64,000 nt of DNA, taken from NCBI GenBank assembly GCA_963844395.1, contig CAWJNX010000002.1:1409315-1473314 (forward strand). Reading direction: 5' to 3'. Source of the DNA: VRUE01 sp963844395. Lineage in GTDB: Bacteria > Actinomycetota > Thermoleophilia > Solirubrobacterales > 70-9. Numbering within the stretch: position 1 is the first letter of the stretch; each line of letters starts with the position of its first letter. The position numbers and the translations under genes were made by a program. This document shows, piece after piece, positions 1-8,769 of the stretch. Under the pieces are notes generated by a model. The model was not told the DNA's origin and ran no database searches. It saw nothing but the letters and a program-made list of their open reading frames with translations.

Positions 1-522
1 GCGATCGCCGCCGCCGCAGCCGCGGTGGCGCGGATGGAGCTGGGCCGGCTCGACGAGGAGACGACCGCCAACGTCGGCACGATCCTCGGCGGCACCTCGG
101 GCAACGTTGTGCCGGGCCACTGCCGGATCCTCGCCGAGGCTCGCAGCCTCGATACCGACCGGGCCGCAGCCGTGGCCGGCGAGCTGACCGAGGCATGCGC
201 TTGGGGTGCCAGCGAGCACGGCTGTGACGTCGACGTGCGAGTTGAGGAGCTGTTTCGCGGCTATGAGGTGGAGCCGGCTTCGGCATCGCTGGCGCTTGCC
301 GAGGCCGGCCTGCGCCGCGCCGGCTTCGAGCCGCGCCGCACCGCCACCGGCGGTGGCAGCGACGCCAACGCGCTGATTGCCCGCGGCTTCGACTGCGTCC
401 TGCTTGCCAACGGCACCGAGGCGAACCACACCCCGCAGGAGAGCGTCTCCGCGCGCAGCCTCAACGCGATGCTCGAGGTGTGCGAGGCGATCGTCGCGGA
501 GGCCGGCGCGGCGGCGGGATGA
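1..522 (+). CDS. M20-family metallopeptidase, PepT-like (C-terminal part)
   Basis: The reading frame is open at the left edge of the window, so only the last 173 residues are visible. They match the C-terminal half of M20 zinc peptidases of the PepT-like (tripeptide/di-zinc aminopeptidase) type: a dimerisation-domain stretch with NVGTILGGTSGNVVP and ARSLD, then the catalytic-domain end with TGGGSDAN and a late His in EANHTPQE, which is the expected zinc-ligand position. The family removes N-terminal residues from short peptides in the cytoplasm. The stop codon overlaps the next start in an ATGA arrangement, so the two genes are probably co-transcribed. Substrate cannot be told from this fragment. 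Confidence 0.8.
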   Translation, partial: AIAAAAAAVARMELGRLDEETTANVGTILGGTSGNVVPGHCRILAEARSLDTDRAAAVAGELTEACAWGASEHGCDVDVRVEELFRGYEVEPASASLALAEAGLRRAGFEPRRTATGGGSDANALIARGFDCVLLANGTEANHTPQESVSARSLNAMLEVCEAIVAEAGAAAG

Positions 523-1565
523 GCGGGCGCCTCAAGCTGCGTCGCGGTGTCGTTGTTTCGGCGGACCCACTGACGGTCGAGGTCGATGGCGAGCGGCGCG
601 CCGCCTGGGCTGACACGGCGCTGCTGGGCGAGATGCGCGAGGGCGACGAGGTCGTCGTCAACGTCGCGGCGCTCGACCTCGACCTCGGCTCCGGCGGCTT
701 CGATGTCGTCCACGTCAACCTGACCCGAGGCCTGGAGGGAGCGGGCGGCGAGGGCGAGCACGTGATGAAGCTCAACTACACGTCGCTCCAGCACCCGATT
801 GAGCCGGTCGAGCGACCGCTCACCACTTCCCGTGGCAAAGACGGAAGAGGAACCGCCGAAGGGGCAAGGACGCCGGTACCGGTTGTGGTCCTGCCCCTGC
901 ATGGGCATCTGGCGCCCGCGGTTTGGGCGGCAACGCGGGCGCTGCCGAGTGCGAGGGTCGGCTACGTCCAGGCCGGAGGCGGCGCTCTGCCCGGATCTTT
1001 GTCGCGCGACGTGGCGGAGTTGCGCGAGCGCGACCTTCTCTGCGGCCACGTCACCGCCGCGCCCGCATATGGGGGTGAGCACGAGGCGCTCTCGGTCGCC
1101 GGGGCACTCGACGCCGCCGCCCACTCACTCGAGTGGGACGTCGCGATCGTCGGGCCGGGCCCTGGGATTATCGGCTCCGAGACGCAACTCGGCCACGGCG
1201 GGATCGCGGCGCTAGACGCTGCCCACGCATCGCTCGCCCTCGGACTGCCGACCATGCTCTCGCCACGTCTCTCGTCCGCCGACCCCCGCGAGCGCCACCG
1301 GAACGTCAGCCACCACACGCTGACGGTGCTGGGCATGCTCCTCGCCCCAGTTGCGATCGCGGTGCCGTCGGGCAACCCGGTCGTCACCGCGAAGCTCGCC
1401 ACCGCAGCGGCCTGGCGCCACAGACTGCGGGAAGCGCCGGCTGATTTGGACGGCTACGCGGCGTCCGGCCTCCCCGCCAAGACGATGGGACGCACCTTGG
1501 AGGAGGATCCGCTCTTCTTCGCGGCTCCGCTCGCCGCGGGCGCCGCCTTGCGCGGCAAGGGATGA
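519..1565 (+). CDS. DUF3866 family protein
   Basis: A 348-residue protein of unknown function. The ATG at 519 overlaps the upstream stop (ATGA) and is preferred over the longer in-frame start at 480. The segment MKLNYTSLQHPIEPVE near residue 80 and the glycine-rich GPGPGIIGSETQLGHGG around residues 210-225 are the features I associate with DUF3866, a family found mainly in Actinobacteria and Firmicutes. A long central region rich in Ala/Gly/His could be a nucleotide- or ligand-binding fold, but no catalytic motif is evident. It sits between a peptidase and xerD, so context does not assign a role. No signal peptide or membrane segment is visible. Confidence 0.7.
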   Translation: MSGRLKLRRGVVVSADPLTVEVDGERRAAWADTALLGEMREGDEVVVNVAALDLDLGSGGFDVVHVNLTRGLEGAGGEGEHVMKLNYTSLQHPIEPVERPLTTSRGKDGRGTAEGARTPVPVVVLPLHGHLAPAVWAATRALPSARVGYVQAGGGALPGSLSRDVAELRERDLLCGHVTAAPAYGGEHEALSVAGALDAAAHSLEWDVAIVGPGPGIIGSETQLGHGGIAALDAAHASLALGLPTMLSPRLSSADPRERHRNVSHHTLTVLGMLLAPVAIAVPSGNPVVTAKLATAAAWRHRLREAPADLDGYAASGLPAKTMGRTLEEDPLFFAAPLAAGAALRGKG

Positions 1566-1590
1566 CAGCCGGGCGGAAGAACCTGGCGGC

Positions 1591-2556
1591 ATGGCGACCG
1601 CCCTCAAGCCGCCCCCGGCAGAGATCTCCCCGCCGGGTCCCGGCGCCCACTTCGAGGGCCTCGTCCTCGACTTCCTCTCCTATCTGGAGCTGGAGCGGGG
1701 CCTCTCACGCAACACGCTGAACGCCTACCGCACCGACCTCCTCCAGTACGGCGGGTTCCTCGCCGGCCGCGAGATCGACGCGCTGGTGGCGCGGCCGGCC
1801 GACATCGGCGACTTCCTCGCCGACCTGGCGACCGGCAACGGCCGCCCGGCCTGCTCGGCCGCGACGGTCCACCGCAAGACCGCCTGCCTGCGCTCCTTCT
1901 ACAAGCACCTGCGCCGCGACGAGCTGATCGGCGACGATCCGACCGCCGCGCTGAACGCGCCGCGCCGCGCCAAGAAGCTGCCCCAGGTCCTCAACTACGC
2001 CGAGGTGCAGAACCTGCTCGCGGCGCCGCGCGGCGACGAGCCGACGACGCTGCGCGACCGCGCCCTGCTCGAGGTGATGTACGCATGCGGGCTGCGGGCC
2101 TCGGAGACGATCGGGCTGGAGCTGGGCGACCTCGACCTGCACGAGGGATTCCTGCGCGCCCGCGGCAAGGGCTCCAAGGAGCGCCTCGTGCCGCTCGGGC
2201 GCAAGGCGATCGCGGCGATCTCCGCCTACCTGCGTGGCGGCCGACCGCGGCTGGTCGGCGAACGCCATGAGGCGAAGCTATTCGTCAACTTCCGCGGCGG
2301 GCCGCTCAGCCGCCAGGGTCTCTACAAGATCGTCCAGCGCCACGCCCGCGCCGCCGGCCTGGCCGGCCAGATGAGCCCCCACACCCTGCGCCACAGCTTC
2401 GCCACCCATCTGCTGGCCGGCGGCTGCGACCTGCGCGCCGTGCAGGAGATGCTCGGCCACGCCGACATCGCGACCACGCAGCTGTACACGCACCTCTCCG
2501 GCGAGCGCCTCAAGGACGTCTACTTCAAGGCGCATCCGCGGGCGGTTGCGGACTGA
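1591..2556 (+). CDS. xerD: Site-specific tyrosine recombinase XerD
   Basis: A 321-residue tyrosine recombinase that would act with a XerC partner at dif to resolve chromosome dimers. The N-terminal core-binding SAM-like domain (about residues 20-120) is followed by the catalytic domain with the full set of active-site residues: R169 (CGLRASE), K193 (GKGSKER), H264 and R267 (HTLRH), H290 (GHAD) and nucleophile Y299 (TQLYTHL). Length and the ending HPRA are standard for XerD rather than for phage integrases. The ATG at 1591 gives the usual family length; a longer in-frame extension upstream reads as unrelated sequence. It lies 25 bp after the DUF3866 gene. Confidence 0.93.
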   Translation: MATALKPPPAEISPPGPGAHFEGLVLDFLSYLELERGLSRNTLNAYRTDLLQYGGFLAGREIDALVARPADIGDFLADLATGNGRPACSAATVHRKTACLRSFYKHLRRDELIGDDPTAALNAPRRAKKLPQVLNYAEVQNLLAAPRGDEPTTLRDRALLEVMYACGLRASETIGLELGDLDLHEGFLRARGKGSKERLVPLGRKAIAAISAYLRGGRPRLVGERHEAKLFVNFRGGPLSRQGLYKIVQRHARAAGLAGQMSPHTLRHSFATHLLAGGCDLRAVQEMLGHADIATTQLYTHLSGERLKDVYFKAHPRAVAD

Positions 2557-2573
2557 CCGAGGTCGCTTCGCGT

Positions 2574-2623
2574 GACGTGCCGTGTTTTAGAGACCCATAG
2601 CGTCCTCTAAAACACGGCACGTC
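2574..2623. repeat. 50-nt palindromic repeat, family A copy 1
   Basis: A perfect 19-bp inverted repeat (arms 2574-2592 and 2605-2623, beginning GACGTGCCGTG) around a 12-nt loop, located between xerD and mutM. A second 50-nt element with the same ends and the same ACCC(A/G)TAGCGTCCTCT block lies at 37647-37696. There is no T-run after the stem, so it is not an obvious intrinsic terminator, although the RNA hairpin would be very stable. It looks like a REP-type or miniature mobile repeat. Confidence 0.85.
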
Positions 2624-2663
2624 CCGCCCGAGCCGTGAGGGCGAGTGGGATAGAACACTGGGA

Positions 2664-3581
2664 ATGCCCGAGCTGCCCGAGGTCGAGACGGTCTGCCGCC
2701 AGCTCGAGCCGGAGGTCGAAGGACGGCGGATCGAGCGGCTAGAGGTGCTCGACGCCCGCTGGTGCCGGCCGGTGCCGCCGGCGCAGCTGGAGGCCGCGCT
2801 CGGCGGGCGAACGATCGAGGGGTTGGGGAGGCGCGGCAAGTACTTGCTGCTGGCGCTGGATGACGGGCAAACGCTCGTGATGCACCTGCGGATGACCGGC
2901 AACCTGGTGCTGGTCGAGGACGGCGGCGCGCTCGATCCTTCCGAGGGACACCGCCTTTACGAGAGCGAGCGCTCGACCTCCGAGCGTCATCTGCGGGCCC
3001 GCTTCGCGCTCGACGACGGCCGCGAGCTCTGGTTCACCGACCCGCGCCGCTTCGGCGAGGCCTTCCTGATCGACGACTCGGGCCTCGGGGAGCGCTTCGC
3101 GCGGCTCGGGGTCGAGCCGCTCTCCGACGGGTTCACGCCGGCGGTGGTGGGCGAGATCGCCGCCGGACGTACCGCGCCGCTGAAGTCGTTCCTGCTCGAC
3201 CAGTCGCGGATCGCCGGGGTCGGCAACATCTATGCCGACGAGGCGCTGTTCCGGGCGCGGCTGCACCCGCTCTCGCCCGCCGGATCGATGCGCCCCGAGC
3301 ACCACGAGGCGCTGCGCGACGGGGTGGTCGCGGCGCTGGAGGCGGGGATTGATGGCGGCGGCGCCTCGATCGACGACTACCGCGACGGGAGGGGAGAGCG
3401 GGGCACGATGCAGGACGAGTTCCTCGTCCACACGCGGGCGGGGGAGCCATGCCCGCGCTGCGACGGGACGATCGAGCGGATCGTCGTCTCCGGCCGCTCG
3501 ACCTACTTTTGTCCGGGCTGCCAGGTGCGTTTGCGGCGCCGGCCGCGCCGCCGTCGCCGTCCGGCCCGTCGTTCACCGTAG
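2664..3581 (+). CDS. mutM: Formamidopyrimidine-DNA glycosylase
   Basis: Bifunctional DNA glycosylase/AP lyase that removes oxidised purines such as 8-oxoguanine. The 305-residue protein begins MPELPEVE, so P2 is the Schiff-base nucleophile and E3 the general acid; K59 (GRRGKY) is the conserved catalytic lysine. The H2TH region is seen in KSFLLDQSRIAGVGNIYADEALF (in pieces around residues 175-197). A C-terminal zinc finger with two CxxC pairs (PCPRC and FCPGC, about residues 262-283) contacts DNA. The tail is unusually basic (runs of Arg). The recO start follows 7 bp after the stop, so the two repair genes are likely one unit. Confidence 0.95.
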   Translation: MPELPEVETVCRQLEPEVEGRRIERLEVLDARWCRPVPPAQLEAALGGRTIEGLGRRGKYLLLALDDGQTLVMHLRMTGNLVLVEDGGALDPSEGHRLYESERSTSERHLRARFALDDGRELWFTDPRRFGEAFLIDDSGLGERFARLGVEPLSDGFTPAVVGEIAAGRTAPLKSFLLDQSRIAGVGNIYADEALFRARLHPLSPAGSMRPEHHEALRDGVVAALEAGIDGGGASIDDYRDGRGERGTMQDEFLVHTRAGEPCPRCDGTIERIVVSGRSTYFCPGCQVRLRRRPRRRRRPARRSP

Positions 3582-3588
3582 GTCGTTC

Positions 3589-4314
3589 ATGGCCGGAACC
3601 ACGCTGAAGACCGAGGCGGTTGTCCTGCGCAGCATCCGTTACGGCGAGGCGGACCGGATCCTCCACCTCTACTCGGCGAAGCGGGGGCGGATCGGCGCGA
3701 TCGCCAAGGGGGCGCGGCGACCGCGCTCGCGCTTCGGCGGGCGGCTGGAGCCGTTCTTCCGCCTCGACCTGCTGCTGCACGAAGGGCGCGGCGAGCTGCT
3801 CACGGTGACTCAGGTGAACACCGTCGACGGCTATCCACGGCTGCGCTCCTCCGGTCCCGCTCTGACCGCCGGCGCCCGCGCCTGCGACGCGGTGCTGCGG
3901 CTGCTCGACTCGGCCGAGCCTAATCCGCCCGCCTACAACCTGCTCTGCCGCTACCTTGCGCTGCTCGACGATCCCGCAGCAACCCCCGGAATGGGGTTGG
4001 AGACGGCGCTCTCCTTCCGCCTCAAGCTGGCGCTGGCCGCCGGCTTCGCGCCCGAGCTGGCCTCCTGCGCGCGCTGCGGCGAGGCCGAGCACCTGGTCGG
4101 CTTCTCCGGCGCCGCGGGCGGGGTCGTCTGCGCGAGCTGTGAGGCAGGCGCCTTTCCGCTCTCCGAGTCGGCGCACAGCTTCATGGTCGAGGCGGTTGGC
4201 AGGCCATTGGCGGAGGCGCCTGCCGCCGAGGACGCCGCCTTGCGCCAGGCCGAGCGGGCGATCTCCGAGACGCTGGAGCATCACGCCCACGTGCAGCTTC
4301 GGTCGGCGGCTTAG
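3589..4314 (+). CDS. recO: DNA repair protein RecO
   Basis: Recombination mediator that helps load RecA on SSB-coated single strands in the RecFOR pathway. The 241-residue product starts at ATG 3589. It has the N-terminal OB-fold (KTEAVVLRSIRYGEADRIL, residues about 6-24) and the GAIAKGARRPRSRFGG segment characteristic of RecO. The C-terminal half holds a four-cysteine zinc site, CARC near residue 163 and CASC near residue 183. It follows mutM after 7 bp. The 3' end runs directly into a complex palindrome that separates it from dgt. Confidence 0.93.
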   Translation: MAGTTLKTEAVVLRSIRYGEADRILHLYSAKRGRIGAIAKGARRPRSRFGGRLEPFFRLDLLLHEGRGELLTVTQVNTVDGYPRLRSSGPALTAGARACDAVLRLLDSAEPNPPAYNLLCRYLALLDDPAATPGMGLETALSFRLKLALAAGFAPELASCARCGEAEHLVGFSGAAGGVVCASCEAGAFPLSESAHSFMVEAVGRPLAEAPAAEDAALRQAERAISETLEHHAHVQLRSAA

Positions 4315-4426
4315 GGCCTATCCCGGTAGGGGTTCCACTTAACTTTTTCCGAAGGCAGACTGCGGCGGTCCGCGGGCCTCGCCGCGGAAAAAGTACAAGA
4401 CGTTCCACCCCTACCGGGATAGGGCC
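4315..4426. repeat. 112-bp nested palindromic element between recO and dgt
   Basis: The outer inverted repeat is about 17-19 bp (left arm 4317-4333 CCTATCCCGGTAGGGGT, right arm 4407-4423 its exact complement). Inside it lies a second pair, ACTTTTTCCG at 4342-4351 against CGGAAAAAGT at 4385-4394, and a GC-rich centre that can fold again. The whole 112-bp spacer is therefore one folded unit with terminal inverted repeats. There is no ORF. It resembles a MITE or REP-like element; it could also end recO transcription, but it lacks the usual U-tract after the last stem. Confidence 0.8.
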
Positions 4427-4440
4427 TTAGGATCGGAGCG

Positions 4441-5451
4441 GTGCAAGTTACTGCTGCGTTCGAAGGTCGAGTCCGAGCTTGGGAGGAGGAGTTCCTCTCT
4501 GAGTACGCGACTCCTTCCTATCCGGCTCGGCGCCGGGTCGAGGAGGCCGACAGTCCACTGCGGACGCCGTTCCAGCGCGACCGCGATCGGATCGTCCACT
4601 CGAAGGCATTCCGGCGCCTCAAGCACAAGACCCAGGTCTTCATCGCACCCGAAGGCGATCACTACCGCACCCGCCTCACCCACACTCTGGAGGCCTGCGG
4701 AATCGCCCGCACCGTGGCGCGGGCGCTTGGGCTCAACGAGGACCTGACCGAGGCGATCGGGCTCGGCCACGACCTCGGCCATCCGCCCTTCGGGCACACC
4801 GGTGAGCAGGCACTCGATGCGGCGCTGCGCGGTCGCTGCGGCGGCGGCTTCAAGCACAACGTCCACTCGCTGCGGGTGGTCGACGTGCTGGAGCGCGACG
4901 GCCAGGGCCTCAACCTGACCGAACAGGTTCGCGACGGCATCCTCAACCACACCGGGTCCGACAAGCCAGCGACGTTAGAGGGCCGGATCGTCAAGCTGGT
5001 CGATCGCGTCGCCTACATCAACCACGACATCGACGACGCCCTGCGGGCCGGGATTCTGCGCCCGGATGACCTGCCCGCAGCCGAGATCGAGCTGCTCGGG
5101 CCGAACGGCTCGAAACGCATCGACACGCTGGTGCGCGACATCGTCGACCGCTCGAGCGAGGCCGGTGACATCGTGCAGAGTGAGGAGGTCGGCGGGGCGA
5201 TGCTGCGGCTGCGCAAGTTCATGTTTGATCGCGTCTACCTGGGTGATGACGCACGGCGCGAGCACGAGCGGGCGCACCGTGCCCTCCACGGCCTCTTCGA
5301 CCATTACATGGAGCATCCGGAGGAGGTTCCGGAGGGTGAGCCGGGCGCCGACCCGTGCCAGCGAGTCGCCGACTACCTCGCCGGGATGACCGACCGCTTC
5401 TGCATCGCCAGGTTCGCCGAGCTGACCCTGCCCGAGGCGGCACGGTTTTGA
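4441..5451 (+). CDS. dgt: Deoxyguanosinetriphosphate triphosphohydrolase-like protein
   Basis: HD-domain phosphohydrolase of the dGTPase family, which cleaves dNTPs to nucleoside and tripolyphosphate. The 336-residue protein has FRRLKHKTQVF, then the metal site RLTHTLE (first His) and GHDLGHPPFGHTGE (HD dyad plus further His), and a late D in LVDRVAYINHDIDDA. The length fits the shorter type-2 family common in Actinobacteria. The start is GTG 4441, immediately after the palindromic element; no strong ribosome site is visible because the palindrome occupies that space. dnaG follows after 25 bp, the standard dgt-dnaG order. Confidence 0.92.
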   Translation: MQVTAAFEGRVRAWEEEFLSEYATPSYPARRRVEEADSPLRTPFQRDRDRIVHSKAFRRLKHKTQVFIAPEGDHYRTRLTHTLEACGIARTVARALGLNEDLTEAIGLGHDLGHPPFGHTGEQALDAALRGRCGGGFKHNVHSLRVVDVLERDGQGLNLTEQVRDGILNHTGSDKPATLEGRIVKLVDRVAYINHDIDDALRAGILRPDDLPAAEIELLGPNGSKRIDTLVRDIVDRSSEAGDIVQSEEVGGAMLRLRKFMFDRVYLGDDARREHERAHRALHGLFDHYMEHPEEVPEGEPGADPCQRVADYLAGMTDRFCIARFAELTLPEAARF

Positions 5452-5476
5452 GGGTGCGCGGCGCTACGGTGGTCCC

Positions 5477-7261
5477 ATGGCGCTGATCTCCGACGAGAGC
5501 CTGGAGCGGGTCAAGCAGACCGCGGACATCGTCGAGGTGATCTCCGCCCACACCGACCTGCGCCGCCAGGGGACCCGCTGGGTGGGTCTCTGCCCGTTCC
5601 ACGAGGAGCGGACGCCGTCCTTCTCCGTCGACGCGCAGGAAAAGCTCTACCACTGCTTCGGCTGCGGGGTCGGGGGCGACACGATCAAGTTCGTCGAGGA
5701 GAAGGAGGGGCTGGGCTTCGCCGAGGCGGTGGAGCTGCTCGCCGAGCGCTACGGGGTCGAGTTGCAGCGCGAGCGCGAGGACCCGCGGGCGGAGGCGCGC
5801 CGCCAGCAGCGCCGCCGGCTCGGGGAGCTGCTCGACCGTACGGCGGGGTTTTACGCCAGCTACCTCTGGGACTCCAAAGAGGCCGGCAAAGCGCGTCGGT
5901 ACCTTGAGGAGCGCGGGCTGGGCGAGGAGGTGCTGCGCGCCTTCGGCGTCGGCTATGCCCCCAGTGCCTGGGACAAGGTGCTGCTACTGGGGCAGCGGGC
6001 GGGGTTCAAGGTCGACGAGCTGCGTGCGGTCGGGCTGGCGCAGAAGGGGCGGGGGGGAGGCGAGTACGACCGCTTCCGCTCCCGCATCATCTTTCCGATC
6101 CGCGACCGGCGCAGTCGGACGCTCGGCTTCGGCGGCCGGGCGATGCGCTCCGACCAGGGCGCCAAGTACGTCAACACGGCGGAGACCGACTTCTTCCACA
6201 AGAGCCACCTGCTGTACGGGATCGACCTGGCCAAGGAGGCGATCGCCAAGGCGGGACGGGCAGTCGTGGTCGAGGGCTACACCGACGTGCTAGCGCTACA
6301 TCAAGCTGGCGTGGCGGAGGCGGTCGGGGTGATGGGCACGGCGATCACCGAGGAGCAGGTGGCTGCGCTCTCGGGAATGGTCGACGAGGTCGTGCTGGCG
6401 CTCGACGCCGACTCCGCGGGCCAGGAGGCGATGCTGCGGGCGCAGCGGGTCGCCTCGGGGCGGAGGATGCGGCTCCGCGTCGCGGCAATGCCGCTGGGCG
6501 AGGACCCGGCGGACATGATTGCCGCGGAGGGAGGCGCCGAGCGGTTTCGGGCGCTGGTCGAGGAGGCGGTCGACCTGCCCGCCTTCCAGGTCGGGCTGGT
6601 GATGGAGGGGACCGACACCTCCTCGCCGGCCGAGCGCGACCGGGCGCTGGCCGAGGTGGCGCCGATACTCGCCGGACTGGGGGAGACGGCTAGCCGCGAC
6701 GACCTAGTGCGACAGGTGGCGGAGCGGCTCGACCTGGAGCCGGCGCTGGTGATGGGGCGGGTGACGGCGGCGCGGCCGGCGAGCGGCGGGCAGGCGCAGC
6801 CGGCGGGGCGCGGCAATGGATCGGCCGCGACGGCGCCGCGCCGTAGCGGCGCCGAGCTGACCTCCCGAGAGCGCCGCGAGCGGGCCCTGCTGGCGATGTG
6901 CATCGCGCTGCCCGCGGAGGGCAAGGAGTACCTGGCCCGCCTCACCGACGAGCACCTCTCGGCGAGCGGCGCCCGCGTCGCGGCCTGGCTGCGCGAACAC
7001 CCCGAGGACCCGGCCTCGAACCTTCCCCATGACGACGACGAGCTCGCCGGCCTGATCGCCGAGTTGGTCATCCTTGCCCACGACGAGCCCGCCTCGGTTG
7101 AGGCGATGGAGCTCAACTACCTCCTCCTTGAGCAGCGCCGCCTCGAGTCAGAGATCGCGGCTGCTGGCGAGCGCGACGACTACGAGCGTCGCGCCGCCCT
7201 AAGCCGCGAACGCGCCGCCCTGGTCCAACGCATCGCCCACACCGAGCGCGTCGGGGGTTAG
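5477..7261 (+). CDS. dnaG: DNA primase
   Basis: Synthesises RNA primers at the replication fork. The 594-residue protein has the N-terminal CHC2 zinc-binding domain (CPFHEERTPSFSV then YHCFGCG, about residues 37-62), the RNA polymerase core with the TOPRIM signature (VVVEGYTDVLALHQAG around residue 257 and ALDADSAGQEA around residue 307), and a variable C-terminal DnaB-interaction region separated by a linker rich in Gly, Ala and Gln. The ATG at 5477 gives the family's normal N terminus. It ends a housekeeping run; what follows looks accessory. Confidence 0.95.
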   Translation: MALISDESLERVKQTADIVEVISAHTDLRRQGTRWVGLCPFHEERTPSFSVDAQEKLYHCFGCGVGGDTIKFVEEKEGLGFAEAVELLAERYGVELQREREDPRAEARRQQRRRLGELLDRTAGFYASYLWDSKEAGKARRYLEERGLGEEVLRAFGVGYAPSAWDKVLLLGQRAGFKVDELRAVGLAQKGRGGGEYDRFRSRIIFPIRDRRSRTLGFGGRAMRSDQGAKYVNTAETDFFHKSHLLYGIDLAKEAIAKAGRAVVVEGYTDVLALHQAGVAEAVGVMGTAITEEQVAALSGMVDEVVLALDADSAGQEAMLRAQRVASGRRMRLRVAAMPLGEDPADMIAAEGGAERFRALVEEAVDLPAFQVGLVMEGTDTSSPAERDRALAEVAPILAGLGETASRDDLVRQVAERLDLEPALVMGRVTAARPASGGQAQPAGRGNGSAATAPRRSGAELTSRERRERALLAMCIALPAEGKEYLARLTDEHLSASGARVAAWLREHPEDPASNLPHDDDELAGLIAELVILAHDEPASVEAMELNYLLLEQRRLESEIAAAGERDDYERRAALSRERAALVQRIAHTERVGG

Positions 7262-7365
7262 CCCGTTGTCCGCCTCCTTCGCGTAGCGATTAGTCTCCCT
7301 CGCCCTTACTGGTACGGGAGGAGTTGTGGTGAAAAACGGCAAACCGGGCAAAACGGGAGGACTGG

Positions 7366-8718
7366 GTGCCGGCGCGGCTGCTGTCGACTGCCGGGATCCG
7401 GAACCAAGACGAGCAGGAGAGGCGAGCCGCTTCCGCGCTGCTCGCGGTGATGAGCGCTGTTCCGGATTTCTGCAATGGCCTCCTCTCCGGAATGAAGGCG
7501 CGCAAGGGATCGATCTCCACCTACACCGAGCTGCGCTTCAAGGACGTCGATCAGAGAACGCATATACCCGACGGGGCGATCGTGATCGAACGGGGGTCAA
7601 CTCGCTGGAGCTGTCTCGTGGAGATCAAAACGAGCGGTGTGCCACTCGAGTCCGAACAGATGTCCCGCTACCTCGACTTGGCTCGCGAGCACGATTTCGA
7701 CGGTTTACTAACGATCTCCAACGAGATTCTCAGCGACCCGACCTCACTTCCTTACACCGTCCCAAGACAAAAGCTTCGTGGCCTCACCGTCTATCACCTG
7801 TCCTGGTGGCGGATACTGACCGAGGCAATCGTCCAGCACCGCTTCCGCGGCATCGACGATCCCGACCAAGCGTGGATTCTCGGCGAGCTGATCCGCTATC
7901 TCGATGACGAGAAGTCGGGAGCGGGCGGCTTCGAAGGGATGGGGCAGGAGTGGGTGCGCGTTCGAGAAAGCGCCCGCAACGAGACGTTGAGAGCAACGGA
8001 TCCTGAGGCCAAGGCGGTCAGCAGGCGCTGGGAGCAATTCGCCGAGTACCTCTGCCTTCACCTCAGTCAGGAGCTCGGAGTCAACGTCCTGCACCAGCGG
8101 GCCCGAGGAAAGGGCCCAGAAGAGCGACTCGATACCGCTACGAAGCGACTGGCCGACGAGGGCGTGCTCGACTGTTCGATCCTGGTTCCCGATGCCGTGG
8201 GACCGATTGGGGTCGAGGCCAACCTGCGCACGCGACGCGTGACGACGACCGTCGAGATCGAGGCTCCAAAGGAAGGGCGTCCGAGAACGCGTGTCAATTG
8301 GCTTCTGCGCCAATTGAAGGAGGCACCCGACGACCTTCGAGTTGAGGTGCGGCTCAGCCGAGTCCGCTCGACGCAGTCTGCGCTTTTGGGAGATTGTCGC
8401 GAGGATCCCGAGCGACTTCTCTTGGACGACGATCCCAAGCGGGATCCACGTTCATTCGTGCTGGCCCTGTCGAAACCGATGGGGAAGAAAGGGGGACTCA
8501 AGGCCGGGTCGTTCATTGCTGAGACGCGGCGTCAGACGACCGAGTTCTATCGTGACCTGGTCCAGGGTTTGATGCCTTCGCGGACCAAGCCTCCAAAGCT
8601 TCGCGAGGGTGTGGACGAGGCTCCGGAGGCGGAGCCGATGACGAGCGAAGGCGAGGCGCGCCGGGAGCACGAGGCGAGCCTGCGGCGCCTCGCGGAAGTC
8701 GCCTCGTTCATTCCCTAG
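7366..8718 (+). CDS. PD-(D/E)XK nuclease-like protein of unknown function
   Basis: A 450-residue protein with a likely restriction-endonuclease-type fold near the N terminus: D69 in HIPDGAIVI, then E86 and K88 in WSCLVEIKT, and a following Gln (Q98) in a helix, which is the classical D...ExK...Q arrangement. The first 15 residues (RLLSTAGIRNQDEQERRA) and the segment YHLSWWRILTEAIVQH look like conserved blocks; I have a weak recollection of similar actinobacterial proteins annotated as stress-response proteins. The C-terminal half (about 200-450) is charged and has no motif I recognise. Start GTG 7366 has GGAGG five bases upstream. Function could be DNA cleavage in defence or repair; not proven. 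Confidence 0.6.
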   Translation: MPARLLSTAGIRNQDEQERRAASALLAVMSAVPDFCNGLLSGMKARKGSISTYTELRFKDVDQRTHIPDGAIVIERGSTRWSCLVEIKTSGVPLESEQMSRYLDLAREHDFDGLLTISNEILSDPTSLPYTVPRQKLRGLTVYHLSWWRILTEAIVQHRFRGIDDPDQAWILGELIRYLDDEKSGAGGFEGMGQEWVRVRESARNETLRATDPEAKAVSRRWEQFAEYLCLHLSQELGVNVLHQRARGKGPEERLDTATKRLADEGVLDCSILVPDAVGPIGVEANLRTRRVTTTVEIEAPKEGRPRTRVNWLLRQLKEAPDDLRVEVRLSRVRSTQSALLGDCREDPERLLLDDDPKRDPRSFVLALSKPMGKKGGLKAGSFIAETRRQTTEFYRDLVQGLMPSRTKPPKLREGVDEAPEAEPMTSEGEARREHEASLRRLAEVASFIP

Positions 8719-8769
8719 CTACGAACACACGTTTGCTTTCCTGTCCGATCCTCTCGGCAGAATTCCTCC

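Noticed and set aside
261..1124. Long minus-strand reading frame opposite the peptidase and DUF3866 genes
   Set aside because: High-GC DNA gives long antisense frames; its composition (Arg/Pro/Ala-rich) and lack of any family motif mark it as a shadow of the two plus-strand genes.
3133..4290. 385-codon minus-strand frame opposite mutM and recO
   Set aside because: It lies exactly opposite two recognised repair genes and reads as low-complexity Gln/Gly/Arg sequence.
7326..7907. Plus-strand frame starting MVKNGKPGKTGG with a good ribosome site, overlapping the PD-(D/E)XK gene
   Set aside because: After about 15 residues it becomes Arg-rich shadow sequence; the other frame carries the D...ExK motif and conserved blocks.
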